Below, piece by piece: positions 56,743 through 64,000 of a stretch of 64,000 bases of DNA. The notes beneath the pieces are model-generated. The model worked only from the letters and a program-made list of their open reading frames with translations, did no database searches and was not told where the DNA came from. Source of the DNA: UBA5072 sp046481675 (lineage in GTDB: Bacteria > Bacteroidota > Bacteroidia > Bacteroidales > UBA10428); assembly GCA_046481675.1 (NCBI GenBank), contig JAWOJJ010000045.1, forward strand, positions 1-64,000, read 5' to 3'. Made by a program: the position numbers and the translations under genes. How positions within the stretch are numbered: position 1 is the first letter of the stretch; each line of letters opens with the position of its first letter.

Positions 56743-58041
56743 ATGATGCGAAAGGCACTCATTATCACCTATTATTGGCCTCCCAGCGGCGGTTCGGCTG
56801 TGCTGAGATGGCTTAAGTTTTCCAAATACCTGCGGGAATTTGGCTGGGAACCTGTAATCTATACTCCTGAAAATCCGGAAGCACAGGAAATTGACGAATC
56901 CTTGCTCAAGGACATCCCCGAAGGAATGGAAATCCTGAAAACGAAAATTATTGAACCTTACGGCATATATAAATGGCTTACCGGTAAAAAGAAGCATGAA
57001 AAAATTGCTGTCGCGCTGATCTCTGAAAAAAAGCAAACCGGCATCATGAGCCGGCTTTTTCTCTGGATCCGAAGCAATCTTTTCATACCCGATCCCCGGG
57101 TGGGATGGGTCAATCCTTCGGTCAGGAACCTGTACAGATACCTCATAAACAACCCGGTGGATGTGGTAATTACAACCGGACCTCCGCAAAGTATGCACCT
57201 CATTGGGCTGAAGCTGAAAAATAAACTGGGTGTGAAATGGATTGCCGATTTCCGGGACCCCTGGACCAATGTGGATTTTTACCGGGAACTGCTGCTGACT
57301 GCTTATGCTGACCGGCAGCACCGAAGGCTTGAAAAAAGGGTTCTTGAAAATGCCGATCAGGTGATCAGTATAAGTCCCGGCATGACCGAAGAATTCGTTG
57401 CCCTTGGTGTGAAAAAAGTAACCACCATCACCAATGGTTATGACACACCAGCAGTAATATCCGGGGTGCCTGGTACGGGTAAATTCTCCCTGGTTCACCT
57501 GGGGTCCATGCCCAAATCAAGAAATCCGGAGAACCTATGGCAGGTATTAAGCGACCTGGCCGGAAACAATGAAAGGTTTGCCGCCTCTCTGGAAATCAAA
57601 TTAATAGGCAAAGTCGACCAATCTGTTTCCGAATCACTGGGGAAATTGCAGTTAATGCGATATGTGATGCGGGAACCTTTTGTGCCTCATGAAAAGACCT
57701 ATTCCATACTATCTGAAGCAGCCGTGCTGCTGCTTTGCATCAACAATACGCCCAATGCGAAAGGCATACTTACCAACAAGTTTTTTGAATACCTTTCGGC
57801 CAAAAGGCCCATTGTTGCCATCGGCCCCCGGGATGGAGATGCAGCAGCTATACTGGGTGAAACCCGGGCAGGAAAGATTTTCAGCTATGAAGATACGGAA
57901 ACTCTTAAAGACCACCTGGTGGAATTATTTGATCTATATTCGCAGGGAAAACTGCAGGTGAGTGGTTCGGGTATTGAGAAGTATTCCAGGAAAAACCTGA
58001 CGCACCAATTGAGTGAATTGTTAAACCAACTTGTAAGTTGA
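56743..58041 (+). CDS. glycosyltransferase family 4-like protein
   Basis: A 432-residue GT-B fold transferase, first gene of the polysaccharide locus. MMRKALIITYYWPPSGGSAV (about 1-20) and the acceptor-domain helix RWLKFSKYLREFGWEPVIYT are typical; the donor domain shows FSLVHLGSMPKSRNPENLWQ and TNKFFEYLSAKRPIVAIGPR (the nucleotide-sugar E-x7-E-like region). A reading upstream to 56689 is possible but unlikely. It transfers a sugar from an activated donor to a growing glycan at the inner membrane. Donor and acceptor cannot be read from sequence. The stop overlaps the start of the next gene. Confidence 0.88.
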   Translation: MMRKALIITYYWPPSGGSAVLRWLKFSKYLREFGWEPVIYTPENPEAQEIDESLLKDIPEGMEILKTKIIEPYGIYKWLTGKKKHEKIAVALISEKKQTGIMSRLFLWIRSNLFIPDPRVGWVNPSVRNLYRYLINNPVDVVITTGPPQSMHLIGLKLKNKLGVKWIADFRDPWTNVDFYRELLLTAYADRQHRRLEKRVLENADQVISISPGMTEEFVALGVKKVTTITNGYDTPAVISGVPGTGKFSLVHLGSMPKSRNPENLWQVLSDLAGNNERFAASLEIKLIGKVDQSVSESLGKLQLMRYVMREPFVPHEKTYSILSEAAVLLLCINNTPNAKGILTNKFFEYLSAKRPIVAIGPRDGDAAAILGETRAGKIFSYEDTETLKDHLVELFDLYSQGKLQVSGSGIEKYSRKNLTHQLSELLNQLVS

Positions 58042-59123
58042 AAAAAATAGTAACTGTAATAGGCGCCCGCCCGCAGTTTGTAAAAGCAGCTGCTGTAAGC
58101 CGGGCCATTCAGAAATCCGGCGGGCTCCGCGAGATCATTGTTCATACCGGCCAGCACTTTGATGAAAACATGTCTTCGGTTTTTTTCAGAGAGATGGAAA
58201 TTCCCGAACCCGATTATAACCTGCAGATCAACAGCTTGTCGCATGGCGCCATGACTGGTCGCATGCTCGAAAAGATTGAGGAAGTGCTGTTGCAGGAGAA
58301 ACCCGATTTCCTGATGGTTTATGGCGACACCAATTCAACTATTGCCGGAGCACTGGCAGCAAAGAAACTGGATATCAAGGTAATTCATGTAGAAGCCGGA
58401 TTGCGGTCGTTCAATATGAAGATGCCTGAAGAAATCAACCGCATACTGACCGACAGGATCTCGGACCTGCTTTTCTGTCCTACAGACAATGCAGTTCACA
58501 ACCTGGATAATGAAGGATTCGGTAATTTCAAATGCCAGATTCACCAGGTGGGCGATGTGATGTATGATGCGGCATTGTTTTATTCTGAAAAATCAGCAAC
58601 TCGTTCCGACATAATGACTCGTTTGCAGGTTAACCCTGGCGATTTTATCCTTTGCACAGTTCACCGGCAGGAGAATACCGACAACCTGGAAAACCTGAAA
58701 CAGATTGTGGCTGCATTGAATGATATCAATAAGCAAAAAAAGGTTATATTACCTTTGCACCCGAGAACCAGGAAGATTCTGAAACAGCACAATATCGTTC
58801 CCGGCTTTGAGTCCATTGATCCGGTTGGTTATTTTGATATGCTGGAACTGCTTAAAAATTGTAATCTCGTAATGACAGATAGTGGAGGAATGCAAAAGGA
58901 GGCCTATTTTTTTAAAAAGTATTGCATTACCCTACGCAAAGAAACCGAGTGGATCGAACTGGTAAACAACCATTACAATATGCTTACAGGAGCAGATGCA
59001 GAATCCATCAGAAACAGTTTCATGATTTTAAAAGACAAAGAAATCTGCCACATCAACAGCTTGTATGGTGACGGCAATGCCAGTATCAAAATTATCAACT
59101 CCATAATCAATTATCAACCATGA
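58038..59123 (+). CDS. wecB: UDP-N-acetylglucosamine 2-epimerase (non-hydrolysing)
   Basis: A 361-residue WecB-type enzyme converting UDP-GlcNAc to UDP-ManNAc for surface polysaccharide. It begins at a TTG (58038) that overlaps the previous stop by four bases; no ATG gives the family N-terminus. Motifs: VIGARPQFVKAAAVSRAI, VHTGQHFDENMSSVFF, MVYGDTNSTIAGALAAKKLD, VEAGLRSFNMKMPEEINRIL, TVHRQENTDN, LPLHPRTRKIL and MTDSGGMQKEAYFFKK. All are the conserved UDP-binding and catalytic segments. Cytosolic. Followed by a glycosyltransferase with a four-base ATGA overlap. Confidence 0.94.
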   Translation: MKKIVTVIGARPQFVKAAAVSRAIQKSGGLREIIVHTGQHFDENMSSVFFREMEIPEPDYNLQINSLSHGAMTGRMLEKIEEVLLQEKPDFLMVYGDTNSTIAGALAAKKLDIKVIHVEAGLRSFNMKMPEEINRILTDRISDLLFCPTDNAVHNLDNEGFGNFKCQIHQVGDVMYDAALFYSEKSATRSDIMTRLQVNPGDFILCTVHRQENTDNLENLKQIVAALNDINKQKKVILPLHPRTRKILKQHNIVPGFESIDPVGYFDMLELLKNCNLVMTDSGGMQKEAYFFKKYCITLRKETEWIELVNNHYNMLTGADAESIRNSFMILKDKEICHINSLYGDGNASIKIINSIINYQP

Positions 59124-60268
59124 AGATTTTAATGGTGCTCGATCGTGAGTTTCCTCCTGATATCCGTGTGGAAAATGAGATAGCTGCCTTGCAGCAGGGC
59201 GGTCATGAAATACATATAGCCTGCTATACACAGAAAAACAAACCGGCATTAGAAAAAACCGAACAGGTCAGTATTCACAGGAAGCCCATTTCGAAATTCA
59301 TTTACAAATCCAGCATTGCCATTTTGACGCTTCCATTTTACAATCATTTTTGGAAGAAGTATTTAAGAGAAATTCTCAAGACTCAGACTTTTGATGCCAT
59401 CCATATTCACGACCTCCCGTTAGCAGGCGTTGGCGTTTTAATGAAAAAAGAATTCGGTTTGATTTTAACCATTGACCTTCATGAAAACTGGCCGGCATTT
59501 GTTGAGATGTCAAAGCACACCAATACGTTGTTGGGGAAGTTTTTTTCTCCGGTTTTCATGTGGCGTAAGTTTGAAAAAAGAGTTCTTAAAAAAACAGACA
59601 ACATTATTGTTGTGGTGGAAGAAGCCCGGGATCGTCTGATAAATCTGGGAATTTCCGCAAGTAAAATAAGAATTGTATCAAATACCATCAATCTATCAGA
59701 TTTGTTCATAAAGAGTCATGGTAAAAAAGAAAAAAACATATTATACTATGCAGGAGGCATTAACTACCACAGGGGGCTTCAAAATGTAATCCTTGCCATG
59801 CATCAATCTACCAACAAAAAGTTGATGTTTTGGATATTGGGTGAAGGCAGTTATAAAAATGAATTAATTGCATTGGTAGAGCAATTCTCATTGGCATCAC
59901 AAGTTTTCTTTTTCGGTTACCAGCCTTTTCAGGTTGTCATGGAGAAACTTGCTGAGGCTGATTTTGCCGTTATTCCCCACATAAAAAACGCCCATACTGA
60001 TTCCACTATCCCCCATAAACTTTTCCAATACATGTATGCCAAAAAACCGGTTATTGCAAGTGATTGCTTACCCATTAAAAGAATCCTTGAAGAAACCGGG
60101 TCAGGTATTGTTTACGAGCATAATAACACAAAGCAATTGGCTGAAATATTGTCAGATATTCATCATTATGATTGTGAAAAAATCGGAGCAAAAGGAGAAA
60201 AGGCTGTTAAAGAAAAATACAATTGGACTGTTGATAGTTCGGTTTTGTTAAATTTGTATAATAAATAA
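59120..60268 (+). CDS. glycosyltransferase family 4
   Basis: A 382-residue GT-B transferase with MKILMVLDREFPPDIRVENE (about 1-20), QQGGHEIHIACYTQ, donor-domain IRIVSNTINLSDLF, ILGEGSYKNELI and the E-x7-E-like region TDSTIPHKLFQYMYAKKPVI. It is probably membrane-associated and acts in assembly of the same polysaccharide as its neighbours. From this gene on, codons use more A and T than upstream genes. ATGA overlap with wecB and 29 bases to the next gene. Confidence 0.9.
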   Translation: MKILMVLDREFPPDIRVENEIAALQQGGHEIHIACYTQKNKPALEKTEQVSIHRKPISKFIYKSSIAILTLPFYNHFWKKYLREILKTQTFDAIHIHDLPLAGVGVLMKKEFGLILTIDLHENWPAFVEMSKHTNTLLGKFFSPVFMWRKFEKRVLKKTDNIIVVVEEARDRLINLGISASKIRIVSNTINLSDLFIKSHGKKEKNILYYAGGINYHRGLQNVILAMHQSTNKKLMFWILGEGSYKNELIALVEQFSLASQVFFFGYQPFQVVMEKLAEADFAVIPHIKNAHTDSTIPHKLFQYMYAKKPVIASDCLPIKRILEETGSGIVYEHNNTKQLAEILSDIHHYDCEKIGAKGEKAVKEKYNWTVDSSVLLNLYNK

Positions 60269-60297
60269 TACTCTTTAATAACCTTATTTATAACATT

Positions 60298-62439
60298 GTG
60301 CTACAAGCATTAATAAGAAACGGCCACGTCAATACCGAAGAAGTACCTACTCCTGTGGTAAGAAAAGGAAGAGTGCTAATCAGGGTTGTATACAGTTGTA
60401 TTTCTGCCGGCACCGAAATGGCGGGGGTTTCTTCAACAGGAAAATCCCCCTTGCGTACAATTCTCGAACAACCTGAGAAAATAATGAAAATCCTGAATAT
60501 GCTCAGATCTGAAGGTTTGAGTAAACTGGTAAATCAATACCGTTTTATTAAAGACTCGGGGCTTCCTACTGGTTATTCTGTCAGCGGTATTGTTATTGGT
60601 ATTGGTGAAGATGTGGAAAATTTCAAGATAGGAGATCGGGTTGCAGCAGCTGGCGGAGGTTTTGCATATCATGCCGAATTTGTTGAAGTACCAAAAAACC
60701 TTGTCACCTTAATGCCGGCTTCGCTCGATTTTAAGGAAGCATCTACTGTAGCAATAGGCGCCATTGCTTTGCATGGCATCAGAAGAACGGAGCTCAAATT
60801 GGGAGAGTTTTGCGTTGTAATCGGTTCAGGAATTTTAGGACTCATTGCCATCCAGATATTGCGTAAATCCGGGATTCGGGTTGTTGCTGTTGATATAAAC
60901 GCTGAACGTTTAGATATTGCCTCTTTGCTGGGTGCCGAATTTATCATCAATTCAACTACTGAAGATCCGGTTAACCTTATTGAAACCATTACCAGAGGCC
61001 ACGGGGCAGATGCCATTCTTTTTGCTGCTGCAACATCAGATAACAAACCATTGGCACAAGCATTCCAAATGTGTAAGCGAAAAGGCAAGGTTGTTCTTAT
61101 GGGTGTTTCCGGAATGGAACTTAGCAGAAAAGATATGTATGCCAGAGAAATTGATTTTCATATATCAACATCATACGGACCAGGACGCTATGATATCAAT
61201 TATGAAGAAAACGGAAGTGATTACCCTTATTCATATGTAAGATGGACCGAAGGCCGAAACTTTGAAGAGTACCTGAGGCTGCTGGCAACCAAAGACGTTG
61301 TACTGGATAAATTAATAAGTGAAGTATTTCCGATTGAAAACTCCGGGAAAGCTTTTGAATCGTTGAAAAGCAGCGATCATAAACCCCTGATAGTTTTGCT
61401 TGATTATGGCTTACCAGCCGATCATTTTGCTCCTTCCATTCAAAGAAAACTCATTCTTAGTGCAGAAAAACCTGTTGAGCATAATAAAATTAAAATTGGT
61501 ATTATTGGTGTTGGTAATTTTGTACAGTCGGTACATCTTCCAAATCTTAATAAGCTGAATCACCATTACACAATCCATGCCTTGGCTAGTCAATCAGGTG
61601 TTAAAGCAAAAAATGCCGGTTCTTTTTATAACGCCAATTATGTGACAACTGATTATGATGAAATCATAAAGGATAAAGATATTGACCTGGTAATGATATG
61701 TACCAGGCACGGCAACCATGCCGAATTAACTTTAAAAGCACTTCAGGCAGGGAAACATGTTTTTGTCGAAAAGCCTCTCGCAACAACTCTTGACGATTTA
61801 GAACAACTTGAACGCTTTTTTCAGACCCATACCTCGAACACGCCGTTACTTATGGTTGGGTATAACAGACGATTCAGCCCTTATATCAGAGAAATAAGAA
61901 AACTTACAGATAACCGGATCGGGCCTATGTTTATCCATTACCGTATGAATGCCGGTTTTCAACCGGCCGATCATTGGACCCATCAGAATGGCGGCAGAAT
62001 AATAGGTGAAGCATGCCATATAGTTGACCTTATGAGTGCTTTAACGAATTGCCAAATAATGACCAGCAAGGCAGAAGGAATAAAAAGTAGTCATTCAAAA
62101 TTTCTGACAAGTGACAACAAAGTGATCACATTAAAATATGAAGATGGTTCAGTAGCTGTTATTGAATATATATCAATGGGAAACCGAGACCTTCCCAAAG
62201 AATACATGGAAATTCATTTCGATGAAAAATCAATAATCCTTTCTGATTATAAACAAACTGAATCATATGGTTGTAAACTAAATACCTCTCCTTCAAAAAT
62301 AAGTAAAAAAGGCCATTTTGAGGAATTACTGGCTTTGCACAATTCACTTGCCGGAAATTGTTCTGATTGGCCAATTAAATGGCCCCAATTATACGAGACC
62401 ACAAGGGTTACTATTGAATTGGCAGATACATACAATTGA
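60298..62439 (+). CDS. two-domain oxidoreductase: zinc-type dehydrogenase fused to Gfo/Idh/MocA
   Basis: A 713-residue fusion, annotated in databases as bi-domain oxidoreductase. Residues 1-370 are a medium-chain dehydrogenase-like half (CISAGTEMAGVSSTGKSPLR, NFKIGDRVAAAGGGFAYHAE, CVVIGSGILGLIAIQILRKS); residues 395-713 are a Gfo/Idh/MocA half with KIGIIGVGNFVQSVHLPNL and VFVEKPLATTLDDL. Starts with GTG at 60298; no ATG fits. The canonical zinc ligands of alcohol dehydrogenase are not obvious. Such fusions sit in exopolysaccharide and heparinase-linked loci and presumably oxidise or epimerise a nucleotide sugar or uronate. Overlaps the next gene's region at TTGA. Confidence 0.9.
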   Translation: MLQALIRNGHVNTEEVPTPVVRKGRVLIRVVYSCISAGTEMAGVSSTGKSPLRTILEQPEKIMKILNMLRSEGLSKLVNQYRFIKDSGLPTGYSVSGIVIGIGEDVENFKIGDRVAAAGGGFAYHAEFVEVPKNLVTLMPASLDFKEASTVAIGAIALHGIRRTELKLGEFCVVIGSGILGLIAIQILRKSGIRVVAVDINAERLDIASLLGAEFIINSTTEDPVNLIETITRGHGADAILFAAATSDNKPLAQAFQMCKRKGKVVLMGVSGMELSRKDMYAREIDFHISTSYGPGRYDINYEENGSDYPYSYVRWTEGRNFEEYLRLLATKDVVLDKLISEVFPIENSGKAFESLKSSDHKPLIVLLDYGLPADHFAPSIQRKLILSAEKPVEHNKIKIGIIGVGNFVQSVHLPNLNKLNHHYTIHALASQSGVKAKNAGSFYNANYVTTDYDEIIKDKDIDLVMICTRHGNHAELTLKALQAGKHVFVEKPLATTLDDLEQLERFFQTHTSNTPLLMVGYNRRFSPYIREIRKLTDNRIGPMFIHYRMNAGFQPADHWTHQNGGRIIGEACHIVDLMSALTNCQIMTSKAEGIKSSHSKFLTSDNKVITLKYEDGSVAVIEYISMGNRDLPKEYMEIHFDEKSIILSDYKQTESYGCKLNTSPSKISKKGHFEELLALHNSLAGNCSDWPIKWPQLYETTRVTIELADTYN

Positions 62440-62441
62440 AT

Positions 62442-63326
62442 ATGCACAAAGTTGCTTTCATAATATTACACTATGAAACATTAGACGATACGATCGAATG
62501 TGTTGAATCTATTTTATCAACAAATACTTATCCGGTATCAGAAATCGTAATTGTTGATAATGGTTCTAAAAATAAATCAGGGAAATCTTTAGAAAAAAAA
62601 TACAAAGAAAATAATCAGGTTCATGTGTTGCTCAATTCCAAAAACCTGGGATTTTCCAAAGGGAACAATATAGGTTATCTTTATGCAAAAGAAACCCTTA
62701 AATCCGATTTTATCATTATTATAAACAATGATACCCTAATACGCCAACACGATTTCATTCCAAGGATCATCAATCGTTACAATTTAAGAAAATATGATGT
62801 TCTGGGGCCAGATATCTTGTCACTAAAAACCGGATCTCATCAAAACCCAAGAATCGAAGTACTCAACACTATTGAAGTTATCAGACAACATATGAGATAT
62901 TTCCGTATATGTTTATTTTTGAACTATTTCTTTTTAGATGCACCTATTTTACGGTTGAAAAAAGCGTTCTTGCCCAAGTCCCGTCTTCCAAGTGCAAACA
63001 ATGAATTTATAAATCCGGACAATATTGAAATGGAACAAGTTAAACTACATGGTAGCGCAATTGCCTTTTCCCCGGATTATGTAAAAAAATATGATTCAGC
63101 GTTTTATCCTGAAACCTTTCTATACTGTGAAGAATCTATATTGTACCATATTGTTCAAAAAGCCGGACTGATTTCCGTTTATTACCCTGATGCACAAATT
63201 ATTCATAAAGAAGATGTCACCAGTGATTACTTAAATAAAAAAGAACTGATGAAACGGCGCTTTTACTTAAAACACAATCTGGATTCTCTTAAGGTATTAC
63301 TCAAACTAAAGATGCACAGCAAATGA
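62442..63326 (+). CDS. glycosyltransferase family 2
   Basis: A 294-residue GT-A type transferase. HKVAFIILHYETLDDTIECV, IVIVDNGSKNKSGKSLEKKY, LLNSKNLGFSKGNNIGYLYA and the metal-binding D-x-D-like FIIIINNDTLI are the standard motifs; the C-terminal region has YPETFLYCEESILYHIVQKA. It probably adds a sugar to the lipid-linked repeat unit. I use the ATG at 62442; a TTG two codons earlier overlaps the previous stop. Markedly A+T-rich (60 bases from 62701 contain 18 G/C). Confidence 0.9.
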   Translation: MHKVAFIILHYETLDDTIECVESILSTNTYPVSEIVIVDNGSKNKSGKSLEKKYKENNQVHVLLNSKNLGFSKGNNIGYLYAKETLKSDFIIIINNDTLIRQHDFIPRIINRYNLRKYDVLGPDILSLKTGSHQNPRIEVLNTIEVIRQHMRYFRICLFLNYFFLDAPILRLKKAFLPKSRLPSANNEFINPDNIEMEQVKLHGSAIAFSPDYVKKYDSAFYPETFLYCEESILYHIVQKAGLISVYYPDAQIIHKEDVTSDYLNKKELMKRRFYLKHNLDSLKVLLKLKMHSK

Positions 63327-64000
63327 TGAAATGTAGAATTTGTAATAACGAAGAAAACAATCCATCATATATTGGCAAGGAAATGTATTTCGGTTTTCGT
63401 GATGAATTTGAATATTTCCAGTGTTCAAATTGTGGCTGTTTGCAAATAGCTCATTTCCCGGAAAATATTTCGAAGTATTATCCTAAAGAATATGGGGCAT
63501 ACAGGACCTATGTAAAAACTAATGAAAACAGATTAATTCGTTTTCTGAAACGCAAGAAATTAGAAAACAGTCTTGAGATGAACTCAAATCTCATTGGCAC
63601 TTTACTCAACCTGTTTATTAAAAAGGGTTTTATACAATATCTGAAACCCACCCATATTACCATTGATTCCGAAATACTAGACGTGGGTACAGGTTACGGA
63701 TCAAGATTGATCAGTCTGAAAAATAAGGGTTTTAAAAACCTTACCGGTATTGAGCCGTTTATTGATAAGGATATTGTATATGACAATGGAATAACTGTTT
63801 ATAAGATGCACCTTTCAGAAGCCTCTGGTCAATATGATCTTGTAATGCTTAATCATTCATTCGAACACATGCCCGACTCCTTACAGGCTATGAAAGACGT
63901 ATACCGATTGCTTAAACCCAATCGGACAGCACTTATTAGAATTCCTGTTGCTGATTCTTACGGATGGGAAAAATACAAGACAAAATGGATGCCAATGGAT
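63323..64000 (+). CDS. class I SAM methyltransferase with N-terminal zinc-binding motif (3' end outside)
   Basis: The first 226 codons of a rightward gene; it runs off the right edge. The translation starts MMKCRICNNEENNPSYIGKE with C-x2-C, then FQCSNCGCLQIAHFP with C-x2-C-x-C, a zinc-binding pattern common in sugar methyltransferases. The SAM motif is ILDVGTGYGSRLISL (about 114-128), with NLTGIEPFIDKD as the acidic ribose loop and LNHSFEHMPDSLQAM (about 173-187) as the post-I motif. It overlaps the previous stop by four bases (ATGA). In this locus it probably methylates a sugar of the polysaccharide. Confidence 0.85.
   Translation, partial: MMKCRICNNEENNPSYIGKEMYFGFRDEFEYFQCSNCGCLQIAHFPENISKYYPKEYGAYRTYVKTNENRLIRFLKRKKLENSLEMNSNLIGTLLNLFIKKGFIQYLKPTHITIDSEILDVGTGYGSRLISLKNKGFKNLTGIEPFIDKDIVYDNGITVYKMHLSEASGQYDLVMLNHSFEHMPDSLQAMKDVYRLLKPNRTALIRIPVADSYGWEKYKTKWMPMD

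Noticed and set aside
56674..57498. 274-codon leftward reading frame opposite the GT4 gene
   Set aside because: The rightward frame has glycosyltransferase motifs and operon overlaps; the opposite frame has none.

Overview
The window looks like chromosome of an anaerobic or facultatively anaerobic member of Bacteroidota, most likely order Bacteroidales or a close relative. The signs are promoters of the type TTTG-N19-21-TAnnTTTG (clear before tRNA-Ala, trxA, the fumarate reductase operon, the DUF134 operon and the gene at 48406), lack of obvious Shine-Dalgarno sites, a three-gene frdC-frdA-frdB operon, a DUF6427 membrane protein, a nitrogenase-cofactor-like/MinD/Mrp cluster typical of strict anaerobes, and many SpII lipoproteins. 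No rRNA, CRISPR array, transposase or phage gene was seen.

Layout. 1-6.6 kb: an HdrC-like fragment, a CoA-disulfide reductase with rhodanese tail, a thioesterase, a 43-residue lipoprotein not long enough for ordinary ORF callers, then (all leftward) Mrp, two MinD-ferredoxin ATPases, two NifX-like proteins, a DUF5320 protein and a DUF134 regulator with a likely operator. 6.6-7.5 kb: gene-free DNA made of hairpins and a dispersed repeat. 7.5-13.3 kb: two convergent L,D-transpeptidases, a TapB/DUF3108-like protein, a MuiA-family protein and a nitroreductase. 13.5-26.9 kb: eleven co-directional, tightly spaced genes combining orphan CheR (two copies) and CheB, GAF/PAS sensors, a SpoIIE-type phosphatase, SiaB kinase and SiaC switch protein, a TerB-ABC-permease fusion and two exported proteins. 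This is the most interesting locus: a probable signalling-to-export system that has the SiaA/B/C partner switch but no SiaD diguanylate cyclase.

27-39 kb: DUF6427, thioredoxin, a DNA polymerase III alpha with its own proofreading exonuclease fused in front, a thioredoxin-like lipoprotein, an AlbA/Schlafen-type protein, a TPR protein, tRNA-Ala(GGC), a lipoprotein, HflX and aspartate-semialdehyde dehydrogenase. 39.7-56.5 kb: a lamin-tail secreted protein, a second SiaB-like kinase, frdCAB, two aminopeptidase P paralogues, an unknown protein, a CPBP protease, DusB, NadB, a second copy of the dispersed repeat, glycyl-tRNA synthetase and a Tat-exported aldo/keto reductase. 56.7-64 kb: a surface polysaccharide locus (three glycosyltransferases, UDP-GlcNAc 2-epimerase, a two-domain dehydrogenase and a methyltransferase cut by the right edge) that becomes clearly richer in A+T from about 59 kb on.

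Two structural habits stand out. Four of the nine convergent gene pairs share a TTAA or TTAG so that both stop codons overlap by exactly four bases. The two copies of the dispersed repeat keep the same backbone but carry different small palindromes at the same places, and the loop of their central hairpin is inverted relative to each other.
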